From assembly GCA_946886275.1 (NCBI GenBank), contig CAMPIH010000142.1, positions 1 to 6,133 of the forward strand: a stretch of 6,133 nt of DNA, in the 5' to 3' direction. A program made the position numbers and the translations under genes. Source of the DNA: an uncultured Sphingosinicella sp. Lineage in GTDB: Bacteria; Pseudomonadota; Alphaproteobacteria; Sphingomonadales; Sphingomonadaceae. Position 1 is the first letter of the stretch. The number at the start of each line of letters is the position of its first letter. This document shows positions 1 to 6,133 of the stretch, one piece after another. The notes beneath the pieces were generated by a model that saw only the letters and a list, made by a program, of their open reading frames with translations, searched no databases and was not told where the DNA came from.

Positions 1-1861
1 CCACCGCTCCGGCCGCTCTGCCATCCCCGCCTTCGCCGCCGCGACGGCGCCAGCCGACTTCCGGCCGCTCGGGCGGCGGCGCTCCGAGACGCTTGGAAAA
101 ATTGACGCCCCAGCGGAACTCGTCGCGGGCCGAGCCGGCGAAATTGACGGGGCGGCTGTCGATCTGGAGCAGCCGGCCGCTGGAATCGCGAGTGAAACGT
201 TCCGGGAAGGCCGCTTCGATCTCCGGAGTCGCGGTCGGGAAGGAGGCGATGACATCGTCGATCCGGTTGCGCGTGTAATTGGCGATGATCGAAAGATCGG
301 TCTCGCCGAACGGCTTCGCGGTCAGGCCGAGCTTAAGCACCCGCCTGTTGTCGGCGACGAGATCCGGATTTCCGCCTTCGAGCCTCGAGATCTCGACGGT
401 CTCGCCGCGAAGGAAGTCGAACACCCGAACCGACGGCGTGAGCAGAACCGGATCGCCGAGCTGCTGCATCGACGGCGCGCCGTCCTCGTCGCTATAGGAA
501 AAGTTGAAATCGAGCTGCGGGATCGGCTCCCAATTCACGCCTGCGCCGAGGGTCCGCAACGTGCCGAAATCCGAAAGCTGCTCGAGCTCCGCGTTGAAGT
601 TCAGGCTGAGATCGCCGATCGGCTGAAGCACGGCGCGACGCCGGCTGGCGATCGGGACGTCGACATTGGCCTGGACATGGCCGCGCTGGCGCGAAAGGCC
701 GCGCTCCTGCGGCAATCCGCCGCGGAACGTGTCGCTTTCGAGGCTTCGCGTGTCGAAGCCGGCGCGAAGGCTGGCGGAAGCCCGCCCGCCGGGAAGATCG
801 ACGATCGGGCCGCTGGCCGTTCCTTCGATCGACGCGGATTCGGAGAGGGTGTCGGCGCGATCGCCGAGGCCGTCGCGATCGGTCCGGCTCTCGGTTTCGG
901 CGAGATCGTAATTGGCGATCGCCGACCAGCGCCATGGCGCGACGTCGCCGTTGAGGACGAGACCCAAATGGCCGGCAAGACTGTCGGATTCGCGTACCAG
1001 GCCGTCATCGACACTTCCCTCGCGAAGACCGAGGAAGCTTCGGCTGGAATTGGCGTCGAACGTGCCGTTGAGGGTCGCCGAGACGTCGCCGAGGACAGTC
1101 CGGTTGAGGGTTCCGCCCAGCGAGAATTGGTCGGTTTCGGAGAGCAGGGACCGAAAGTCACCGAGGTTGGCGACGATCGGCTCGTCCTGGACGATGTCGC
1201 GCTCGCTTTCGAACAGGGGATCGGAATGGCGGAACTGGACGTCGAGGCTCGAACGTCCCGATCGGTTCACGCCGAGCACGTTGAGCTTGGCGCCATAGCT
1301 GGCTCGGCCGCCGGCGGTGGCGAGGCCGCCGTCCACCTCGGCGGTGACGGCACGGAAACGGCGCCTAAGAACGAAGTTCACGACCCTCTGGTCGGGACGG
1401 TAGCCATATTGGAGAGCCGCCTCCTCGGGGAGGATGTCGACCCTGACGATCGCCTCCGGCGGGAGATCCCGGATCTCGCGGAAACCGGAGATCCGGCGGC
1501 CGTTGAGAAGGACGATCGGCCGCTCGCCGCCGCGACCGCGGCCGCTTCGAGTCTGAGGCGTCAGATATTCGAGCAATTCGCCGACGCTGCCGGCGCCGAG
1601 CGCTTGGATCTCGCGCCGGTCGAGCTGGACCTCCGGCTCGATGTCGCCGAGAACCGCGCCGCGCTCGCGGGTGCCGGTGATGACGATCGCTTCCTCGTCG
1701 CCGGCCTCGTCGAGATACTCGTCCTCATCCTCGACCTGGGCATCGGTGGCGGCCGCCGCTTCCTTGGTCCCGCTCTCTTCGGCGGGAGGCGCCGATTCCT
1801 GGGCAAGACCGGGGGCGGAAACCGCGCAGGCGGCGATACCCAGGAGAAATTTCGTCTTCAC
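1..1861 (-). CDS. TonB-dependent outer-membrane receptor, 3'-truncated by the window edge
   Basis: The frame is open for 620 codons from a GTG at 1859-1861 to the window edge, so the C-terminus is missing. An in-frame TGA lies two codons upstream (1865-1867). No other usable start keeps the signal peptide, so GTG is the likely start; ribosome-site support is weak (TGGGG at 1871-1875, 9 bases away). Residues 1-20 form a signal peptide (KTKFLLGIAACAVSAPGLA), followed by an Ala- and acid-rich linker (about 22-57) and a TonB-box-like IVITGTR (59-65). The plug runs to about 168 and includes LLNGRRISGFREIRDLPPEA (118-137) and YGYRPDQRVVNFVLR (152-166). Alternating beta-strand-like sequence of a barrel follows, with GNPDL at 497-501. 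Such proteins take up siderophores, vitamins, glycans or other large nutrients across the outer membrane using TonB-ExbBD energy; the substrate here is not evident. A Pro/Gly/Arg-rich stretch (594-617) near the edge looks like an extended loop. No frameshift or internal stop was seen. Confidence 0.9.
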   Translation of the reverse strand, partial: MKTKFLLGIAACAVSAPGLAQESAPPAEESGTKEAAAATDAQVEDEDEYLDEAGDEEAIVITGTRERGAVLGDIEPEVQLDRREIQALGAGSVGELLEYLTPQTRSGRGRGGERPIVLLNGRRISGFREIRDLPPEAIVRVDILPEEAALQYGYRPDQRVVNFVLRRRFRAVTAEVDGGLATAGGRASYGAKLNVLGVNRSGRSSLDVQFRHSDPLFESERDIVQDEPIVANLGDFRSLLSETDQFSLGGTLNRTVLGDVSATLNGTFDANSSRSFLGLREGSVDDGLVRESDSLAGHLGLVLNGDVAPWRWSAIANYDLAETESRTDRDGLGDRADTLSESASIEGTASGPIVDLPGGRASASLRAGFDTRSLESDTFRGGLPQERGLSRQRGHVQANVDVPIASRRRAVLQPIGDLSLNFNAELEQLSDFGTLRTLGAGVNWEPIPQLDFNFSYSDEDGAPSMQQLGDPVLLTPSVRVFDFLRGETVEISRLEGGNPDLVADNRRVLKLGLTAKPFGETDLSIIANYTRNRIDDVIASFPTATPEIEAAFPERFTRDSSGRLLQIDSRPVNFAGSARDEFRWGVNFSKRLGAPPPERPEVGWRRRGGEGGDGRAAGAV

Positions 1862-2079
1862 GCTTCACAACCCCAATGACGTCCGCGCACTGGGCAGCCT
1901 TGCGCTGCACCCGCGATGAACAAGGATGATGGGGATATGGCGGCGCCCTGTGTCGCAACTATGTCGGCGGCACCGGGGGATTGTCTCAGAATGTCGCGCC
2001 CGCAGGGCGGATAGGCGGCACGCCTTGGTCCCGGCTCGCGCCGGGACCCTTCAGTCGACGCTGACTTACGTCCGCTCGA
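1862..2079. other. Intergenic spacer between gdhA and the TonB receptor gene
   Basis: This 218-base spacer has no convincing coding frame. It holds the perfect hairpin listed separately next to gdhA. A smaller inverted repeat (CGCCC at 1997-2001, GGGCG at 2005-2009) is too short to interpret. The promoter of the receptor gene, if it has its own, should lie here on the minus strand, but I found no clear -35/-10 pair and no recognisable operator. The distance and the hairpin suggest that the receptor is transcribed separately from gdhA; that is inference. Confidence 0.5.
2027..2048. repeat. Perfect 9-bp-stem hairpin downstream of gdhA; terminator or REP-like palindrome
   Basis: The arms GGTCCCGGC (2027-2035) and GCCGGGACC (2040-2048) are exact reverse complements around a four-base loop, TCGC. 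The hairpin starts 31 bases past the gdhA stop, a natural place for a transcription terminator. On the minus strand, however, the bases after it begin AAGGCG, with no run of T, so it is not a textbook intrinsic terminator. GGTCCCGG-type palindromes are often dispersed between genes in alphaproteobacterial genomes, so this may be one copy of a REP-like family that also stabilises the mRNA 3' end. The structure is seen directly; its role is inferred. Confidence 0.6.
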
Positions 2080-3495
2080 TCAGACGACGCCGAAGGCAAG
2101 CATTGCGTCGGCGACCTTCTTGAAGCCGGCGATGTTCGCGCCCTTCACATAGTCGACATAGCCGTTGCCGCGGTCGCCATATTCGAGGCAGCGCGTGTGG
2201 ATGCCGTCCATGATGTCGCGGAGAAGCTGCTGAAGCTCGGCTTCCTTCCAGCTGATCCGGGCCGAATTCTGGCTCATCTCCAGTCCGGAGACGGCGACTC
2301 CGCCGGCATTGCTGGCCTTGCCCGGAGCGTAGAGCAATTTGGCCGCCCGGAAGACGTGCACGCCTTCCAGGTTGGTCGGCATGTTGGCGCCTTCGGAAAC
2401 GGCGATGCAGCCGTTGGCGACGAGCGTTCGGGCTTCGTCGCCGTTCAGCTCGTTCTGGGTCGCGCAGGGCAAGGCGACGTCGCATTCGACGCCCCACGGG
2501 CGCTGCCCGGCGTGGAAGGTGGCGCCGCTGAACGCGTCCGCATATTGCGAGATCCGCCCGCGCCGCCTCGTCTTGTGGGTCTTCACCCAGTCGATCTTCT
2601 CCTGGTTGATCCCGTCCGGATCGTAGATGAAGCCTTCGCTGTCGGAGAGGGTGAGCACCGTGCCGCCGAGCTGGACGATCTTTTCGGCCGCGTGGGTGGC
2701 GACGTTGCCCGAGCCGGAGATGACGGCGCGCTTGCCGACCAAATCCTGCCCGTTCGTCTTCAGCATGTTCTCGAGGAAGTAGACCGCGCCATAGCCGGTC
2801 GCCTCGGTCCGGATGAGCGAGCCGCCATATTCCAGCCCCTTGCCGGTGAGGACGCCTTCGAAGCAGTTGGTGAGGCGCTTATACTGGCCGAACATGTAGC
2901 CGATCTCGCGGCCGCCGACTCCGATGTCGCCGGCGGGAACGTCGATATTGGCGCCGATGTGGCGATAGAGCTCGGTCATGAAGCTCTGGCAGAAGCGCAT
3001 GATCTCGCCGTCGCTCTTGCCCTTGGGATTGAAATTGGCGCCGCCCTTGCCGCCGCCCATCGGCAGGCCGGTCAGGGCATTCTTGAAGGTCTGCTCGAAG
3101 GCGAGGAACTTCAGGATGCTCTCGTTGACCGAGGGATGGAAGCGGATTCCGCCCTTATAGGGTCCGATCGCATTGTTGTTCTGCACCCGGTAGCCGCGCT
3201 GAACCCGGACATTGTGATTGTCGTCCTCCCAGCAGACCCGGAACGACACGATCCGGTCGGGCTCGGCGATCCGGCGCAGGATCTGCCAGCGGTGATAATC
3301 CTCCTTGTCGCCGATGAACTCGAAAATGTCCTCGGCGACTTCCTGGACTGCCTGGATGAATTCGTTCTGGCCGGGGTTGCGGCGCTTCACGCCTTCCATG
3401 AACCCGGCAAGATCCACATGTTCCGATTTGGTGTGGATCGGCTCGCCCGTGAGAACCGCCTCGACCGTCGGTCCGCTACCTTCTCCCCTGTTCAT
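2080..3495 (-). CDS. gdhA: NADP-specific glutamate dehydrogenase
   Basis: This 471-residue enzyme catalyses reductive amination of 2-oxoglutarate with ammonium and NADPH to give glutamate (EC 1.4.1.4) in the cytoplasm; the family is hexameric. It aligns by eye along its length with E. coli GdhA (447 residues), with about 22 extra residues at the N-terminus. The substrate domain shows GPYKGGIRFHPSVN (K114), FEQTFKNALT (K138), PMGGGKGG with the expected catalytic lysine K150, and PAGDIGVGGRE with D190. The nucleotide domain has GSGNVA (261-266) followed by SDSEG (284-288), the pattern of NADP-type enzymes. CATQNEL, EGANMPT, APGKASNAGGVA and QGANIAGF-like KGANIAGF follow in order. The ATG is supported by AGGGAGG at 3503-3509, 7 bases upstream. 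A GTG at codon 27 and an ATG at codon 33 are possible but lack a comparable site. gdhA lies 113 bases beyond adk, with its own candidate promoter. No key residue is missing. Confidence 0.97.
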   Translation of the reverse strand: MNRGEGSGPTVEAVLTGEPIHTKSEHVDLAGFMEGVKRRNPGQNEFIQAVQEVAEDIFEFIGDKEDYHRWQILRRIAEPDRIVSFRVCWEDDNHNVRVQRGYRVQNNNAIGPYKGGIRFHPSVNESILKFLAFEQTFKNALTGLPMGGGKGGANFNPKGKSDGEIMRFCQSFMTELYRHIGANIDVPAGDIGVGGREIGYMFGQYKRLTNCFEGVLTGKGLEYGGSLIRTEATGYGAVYFLENMLKTNGQDLVGKRAVISGSGNVATHAAEKIVQLGGTVLTLSDSEGFIYDPDGINQEKIDWVKTHKTRRRGRISQYADAFSGATFHAGQRPWGVECDVALPCATQNELNGDEARTLVANGCIAVSEGANMPTNLEGVHVFRAAKLLYAPGKASNAGGVAVSGLEMSQNSARISWKEAELQQLLRDIMDGIHTRCLEYGDRGNGYVDYVKGANIAGFKKVADAMLAFGVV

Positions 3496-3502
3496 GACGC
3501 CG

Positions 3503-3509
3503 CCTCCCT
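3503..3509 (-). promoter_or_regulatory. Strong ribosome binding site of gdhA
   Basis: On the minus strand AGGGAGG lies 7 bases before the ATG at 3493-3495. It is the best Shine-Dalgarno match in the window. It favours the 471-residue start, including the N-terminal extension, over later in-frame starts. Confidence 0.75.
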
Positions 3510-3552
3510 GTCCGATATTTCCGCAGCCCCGAGCCGGAGTCGCGCTGGCGGG

Positions 3553-3579
3553 ATCATATCACTTTTTCAGGGATTTCAA
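3553..3579 (-). promoter_or_regulatory. Candidate sigma70-type promoter of gdhA
   Basis: On the minus strand TTGAAA (3574-3579) and TATGAT (3553-3558) are separated by 15 bases. Each differs from the consensus by one or two positions, and the spacer is slightly short. The A/T-rich patch stands out in a GC-rich spacer. Initiation near 3546 would leave a leader of about 50 bases containing the gdhA ribosome binding site. A weak 5-bp inverted repeat (3584-3600) sits between the adk stop and the -35 box. The motif is seen in the sequence; its activity is inferred. Confidence 0.5.
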
Positions 3580-3608
3580 GCCTGTGCCTCGGAACGGCAC
3601 GGAAGCCG

Positions 3609-4274
3609 TCAAACGGCGCCGGAAGGTTCTTCGAGGATCGCCTCGATCGCCGCTTCGACCTCGCCGATCGGGGCCATTCCGTCGACTCGGCGGACGAGGC
3701 CCCTCGCCTCGTAGATCGGCAGGATCGGCGCGGTCTTGGCGCGATATTCGGCCATCCGGGTGCGCACCGCTTCCTCATTGTCGTCGGCTCGGCGCTTGAA
3801 CATGTCCTCGGCGCCGCAGACGTCGCACAGGCCGGGGACCTTGGGCAGCTTGTAGCGGTCGTGATAGCCCTCGCCGCACTTGGCGCAGGTGAAGCGGCCG
3901 GTGATCCGGTCGACGAGAGCGTCCTCGTCGACGTCGAGCTCGATGACGTAGTCGAGTGACCTGCCGCGCTCGGCGAGAAGCCGGTCGAGCGCCTCGGCCT
4001 GGGCCTGGGTTCGCGGATAGCCGTCGAAGATGACGCCGGCTTCGGTGTCCGGCTCGTCGAGGCGGGCGCCGAGAATCTGCGACATCAGGTCGTCCGGAAA
4101 GAGCTTGCCCGCCTTCATGATCTCGTCGGCCAGACGGCCGATCTCGGTGCCGGCCTTGACTGCGGCGCGGAGCATGTCGCCGGTCGAGATCTGGACCATC
4201 CCGCGGTCGTGAACGAGCCGGGCGGCCTGGGTGCCCTTGCCCGCGCCCGGCGGTCCGAGGAGGATGATGTTCAT
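3609..4274 (-). CDS. adk: Adenylate kinase, long form with a four-cysteine LID
   Basis: This 221-residue cytoplasmic enzyme interconverts ATP + AMP and 2 ADP, keeping adenylates in balance and supplying ADP for phosphorylation. The P-loop GPPGAGKGT occupies residues 7-15 with K13. The AMP-binding region shows STGDMLR (30-36) and DGYPRT (84-89). The LID spans about 126-163 and is the long bacterial type: CAKC (C130, C133) and CDVC (C150, C153) form a probable structural zinc site. RRADD (161-165) and R171 supply the conserved arginines and acids that close over phosphates. The start is supported by AGGGGA at 4282-4287, 7 bases upstream, and the protein begins directly with the family's MNIILLGPPG. 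adk lies 55 bases after secY, as in many alphaproteobacteria and Gram-positives, and is probably cotranscribed with it. Confidence 0.97.
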   Translation of the reverse strand: MNIILLGPPGAGKGTQAARLVHDRGMVQISTGDMLRAAVKAGTEIGRLADEIMKAGKLFPDDLMSQILGARLDEPDTEAGVIFDGYPRTQAQAEALDRLLAERGRSLDYVIELDVDEDALVDRITGRFTCAKCGEGYHDRYKLPKVPGLCDVCGAEDMFKRRADDNEEAVRTRMAEYRAKTAPILPIYEARGLVRRVDGMAPIGEVEAAIEAILEEPSGAV

Positions 4275-4299
4275 CGCCTTGTCCCCTAGGTCATTGGAT

Positions 4300-4317
4300 G
4301 CCGGCGGGCCAGCCGGC
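4300..4317. other. Small GC hairpin in the secY-adk spacer
   Basis: GCCGGC at 4300-4305 and again at 4312-4317 (each self-complementary) can pair across a six-base loop, beginning 13 bases past the secY stop. There is no T run after it on the minus strand, so termination is unlikely. It could mark a processing or attenuation point between secY and adk, or simply be GC-rich chance. Confidence 0.25.
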
Positions 4318-4329
4318 CGGGCAGCGCCG

Positions 4330-5700
4330 TCAGCGCCTCAGGCCGCCACCCTTGAGCTTCGCCTTCTTGATGAGATCGCCATATTGGTGGGCGAGCAGAT
4401 GGCTCTGGATCTGGGTGACCGTGTCCATCGTCACGTTGACGACGATGATCAGGCTGGTGCCGCCCAGATAGAAGGGGATCCCGGCCCGGGCGATGAGCCA
4501 TTCGGGGATGAGGCAGGTCAGGGTCAGGTAGGCGGCGCCGACGACGGTGACCCGGGTGAGCACGTAATCGAGATATTCCTCGGTGCGCTTGCCGGGGCGG
4601 ATGCCGGGGATGAAGCCGCCATATTTCTTCAGATTCTCCGCCGTCTCCTCGGGATTGAAGACCACCGAGGTGTAGAAGAAGGTGAAGAAGACGATGCCCG
4701 CGCCGTAAAGGAACATGTAGAGCGGCGCGCCGTGCTGAAGCGCGGTCGTGATCGTGATCACGAAATCGCCCCAGGCGCTCTCGCCGGCGGTCCGGTTGCC
4801 AGCGAACTGGGCGATCGTCAGCGGCATGAGAAGCAGCGACGACGCGAAGATCGGCGGAATGACGTTGGCGGTATTGACCTTCAGCGGCAGGTGCGACCGC
4901 TCCTGCTGGATCTGGCCGCGCGCGGTCTGGCGCTTCGGATACTGGATCAGGATCCGCCGCTGGGCGCGCTCCATGAAGCAGATGAAGAGGATGAGGACGA
5001 GCGCCAAAGCGACGACGACCATGATGATGAAGGGATCGAGGCTGCCGGTCCGGCCGCCTTCGAACAGCTGCGCCAGGGCCGTCGGAAGCTGGGCGACGAT
5101 GCCCGCCATGATGATGAGCGAGATGCCGTTGCCGATTCCGCGGCTGGTGATCTGCTCGCCCAGCCACATCAGGAACATGCTTCCGCCGACGAGGCTGACG
5201 ACGACGGTGATCCGGAACATCATGCCGGGATCGACGACGGCGGACTGGCCGGTATTGCCGCCCCAGCTCTCGAGCGCGACGGCCATGAAATAGCCCTGGA
5301 TCGCGCACAGGAAGACGGTGCCGTAGCGGGTATATTGGTTGATCTTCTTGCGGCCGCTCTCGCCTTCCTTCTTCAAGGCGGCCAGCTGGGGCGACATGGA
5401 CGAGGCCAGCTGCATGACGATCGAGGCGGTGATGTAGGGCATCACGCCCAAGGCGATCAGGCTCATCCGCTCGAGGCTGCCGCCCGAGAACATGTTGAAG
5501 AAATCAAGGACTCCGCCGCGGGTCTGATCGAACAGCGAGCTCAGAGTCGTCGGGTCGATGCCCGGCAGCGGAACGAATGAGAGCAGCCGGAAGATCACCA
5601 GCGCACCAAGCGTGAACCACAGCCTTTTCTTGAGGTCGGTCGCCTTGGCGAAGTTCGCCAGGCTGATATTGGCTGCCATCTGATCGGCTGCGGATGCCAT
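4330..5700 (-). CDS. secY: Protein translocase subunit SecY
   Basis: SecY is the channel-forming subunit of SecYEG in the inner membrane; it exports unfolded proteins with SecA and inserts membrane proteins from the ribosome. The protein has 456 residues, close to the usual 430-450. Ten hydrophobic segments are visible, at roughly 28-44, 82-100, 124-143, 160-181, 191-211, 222-243, 278-298, 326-346, 384-402 and 407-428. The plug and second segment carry NMFSGGSLERMS and ALGVMPYITASI. The ribosome/SecA-binding loops are QRRILIQYPKRQ (247-258) and GGFIPGIRPGKRTEEYL (361-377); R368 matches the essential C5-loop arginine of E. coli (R357). The start at 5700 has GAAGG at 5712-5716, 11 bases upstream, a rather long spacing. 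A second ATG at codon 8 has no ribosome site. The gene follows rplO after 106 bases, within the usual spc-operon order. Confidence 0.98.
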   Translation of the reverse strand: MASAADQMAANISLANFAKATDLKKRLWFTLGALVIFRLLSFVPLPGIDPTTLSSLFDQTRGGVLDFFNMFSGGSLERMSLIALGVMPYITASIVMQLASSMSPQLAALKKEGESGRKKINQYTRYGTVFLCAIQGYFMAVALESWGGNTGQSAVVDPGMMFRITVVVSLVGGSMFLMWLGEQITSRGIGNGISLIIMAGIVAQLPTALAQLFEGGRTGSLDPFIIMVVVALALVLILFICFMERAQRRILIQYPKRQTARGQIQQERSHLPLKVNTANVIPPIFASSLLLMPLTIAQFAGNRTAGESAWGDFVITITTALQHGAPLYMFLYGAGIVFFTFFYTSVVFNPEETAENLKKYGGFIPGIRPGKRTEEYLDYVLTRVTVVGAAYLTLTCLIPEWLIARAGIPFYLGGTSLIIVVNVTMDTVTQIQSHLLAHQYGDLIKKAKLKGGGLRR

Positions 5701-5758
5701 AGATTTTACGACCTTCGGAAAATGAAAGCGGCGGATGACCGGATGGCCCCCGCCGCCT

Positions 5759-5786
5759 CATATAGTGATAGGTTCGGGCTTGTCAG
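5759..5786 (-). promoter_or_regulatory. Candidate sigma70-type promoter between rplO and secY
   Basis: On the minus strand CTGACA (5781-5786) and TATATG (5759-5764) are separated by 16 bases. The -35 box matches TTGACA at five of six positions, and the -10 box matches TATAAT at four of six. Transcription starting near 5752 would give a leader of about 50 bases before secY. Spc-operon genes are normally cotranscribed, so this would be an extra internal promoter. The boxes are seen; function is inferred. Confidence 0.4.
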
Positions 5787-5806
5787 CCTTCTGCCGTGCG
5801 ACGGGG

Positions 5807-6133
5807 TCAGGCGTCGGCCTTGGTCCGGCCCTTGGCGCTGCCTTTCTTGGCAGCAGCCTTCTCCGCGGCGGGAACGACCTCGATCAGCTCGACCGAGCCG
5901 CCGGCACCTTCGATCGCCTTGCGCGCACCGGCCGAGATGCCGGCGACGCGAAGCGCGAGCTTCGCCTTGAGCTCGCCCTTGCCGAGCAGCCGGACGCCGT
6001 CCTTGCCGCCACGGGCCAGGCCCGCCGCCTTGAGCGCGTCATGATCGATCGTGCCCTTGCCTTCGAGTTTGCCGGAATCGATCGCCTTCTGGATCGCGCC
6101 GACATTCACCTCGGCATAATCCTTGGCGAAGAT
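5807..6133 (-). CDS. rplO: 50S ribosomal protein L15 (uL15), N-terminal part outside the window
   Basis: The frame is open to the right edge and ends with TGA at 5807-5809, giving the last 108 residues of L15; roughly 40-65 N-terminal residues are missing. L15 is a late-assembling protein of the large ribosomal subunit that contacts 23S rRNA. Visible family features are YAEVNVGAIQKAID (visible residues 6-19), KGTIDHDALKAAGL (26-39), the conserved RLLGKGELKAKL (48-59) and ISAGARKAIEGAGGSVELIE (66-85). The tail is Ala/Lys-rich, as usual for RNA-binding ribosomal proteins. A GTG at 6107-6109 encodes an internal valine (AEVNVGAIQ), not a start. The gene is followed by secY, the standard spc-operon arrangement. 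Confidence 0.97.
   Translation of the reverse strand: MFAKDYAEVNVGAIQKAIDSGKLEGKGTIDHDALKAAGLARGGKDGVRLLGKGELKAKLALRVAGISAGARKAIEGAGGSVELIEVVPAAEKAAAKKGSAKGRTKADA

Noticed and set aside
677..1879. 400-codon open frame on the plus strand opposite the TonB receptor
   Set aside because: The minus strand carries a continuous receptor with signal peptide, plug and barrel. The plus-strand product has no recognisable motif, is full of D/E/A/G/R as expected from reading GC-rich codons backwards, and has no ribosome site.
1932..1958. TTGCGA / TATCCC pair upstream of the receptor gene as its promoter
   Set aside because: The 15-base spacing and the poor -10 match make it no better than chance in this GC-rich spacer.
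3569..3591. Sigma54-like GGCAC...TTGA sequence upstream of gdhA on the minus strand
   Set aside because: The spacing between the two elements is one base too short and the -12 element lacks the invariant GC.
3584..3600. GTGCC/GGCAC inverted repeat after adk as a terminator
   Set aside because: The stem is only 5 bp with a 7-base loop and no T run follows.
2197..3714. 505-codon open frame on the plus strand opposite gdhA
   Set aside because: It mirrors gdhA and runs into adk; its composition is that of an antisense reading of GC-rich codons, with no domain.
4231..5580. 449-codon open frame on the plus strand opposite secY
   Set aside because: It mirrors secY; the repetitive H/D/E/R-rich product is a codon-bias shadow, not a gene.
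5807..6109. Complete 100-residue gene starting at the GTG at 6107-6109
   Set aside because: The frame continues upstream with L15-like sequence (IFAKDYAE), so this GTG is an internal valine codon of a truncated rplO.

Overview
All genes in this window lie on the minus strand. Read in transcription order, from high to low coordinates, they are: the 3' part of rplO (ribosomal protein L15), secY (SecYEG channel subunit), adk (adenylate kinase), gdhA (NADP-type glutamate dehydrogenase), and the 5' two-thirds or so of a TonB-dependent outer-membrane receptor gene that runs off the left edge. The high GC content, the rplO-secY-adk order and the style of the receptor (a TonB box of the form IVITGTR and a plug ending in YGYRPDQRVVNFVLR) point to an alphaproteobacterium, most likely Sphingomonadales. 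Genus cannot be decided from this window.

Region by region: 5807-6133 is the end of the spc ribosomal-protein operon. Positions 5701-5806 are a 106-base spacer with a plausible sigma70-type promoter in front of secY. secY (4330-5700) and adk (3609-4274) are complete, separated by 55 bases containing a small GC hairpin. A 113-base spacer (3496-3608) holds the best promoter candidate in the window and a strong ribosome binding site for gdhA (2080-3495). The 218-base spacer 1862-2079 contains a perfect 9-bp-stem hairpin just past gdhA and the leader of the receptor gene. The receptor (1-1861) starts with GTG, and its frame is open to the edge of the window.

Functionally, rplO, secY and adk are housekeeping genes for translation, membrane-protein insertion and export, and adenylate balance. 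gdhA assimilates ammonium into glutamate and appears to have its own transcription start. The receptor is a separate outer-membrane uptake gene of unknown substrate. I see no mobile element, CRISPR array, tRNA or rRNA, and no sign of a new multi-gene system. The points most worth a look are the departure from the usual ribosomal gene order after adk, the perfect hairpin after gdhA, and the unusual acidic and Gly/Arg-rich segments of the receptor.
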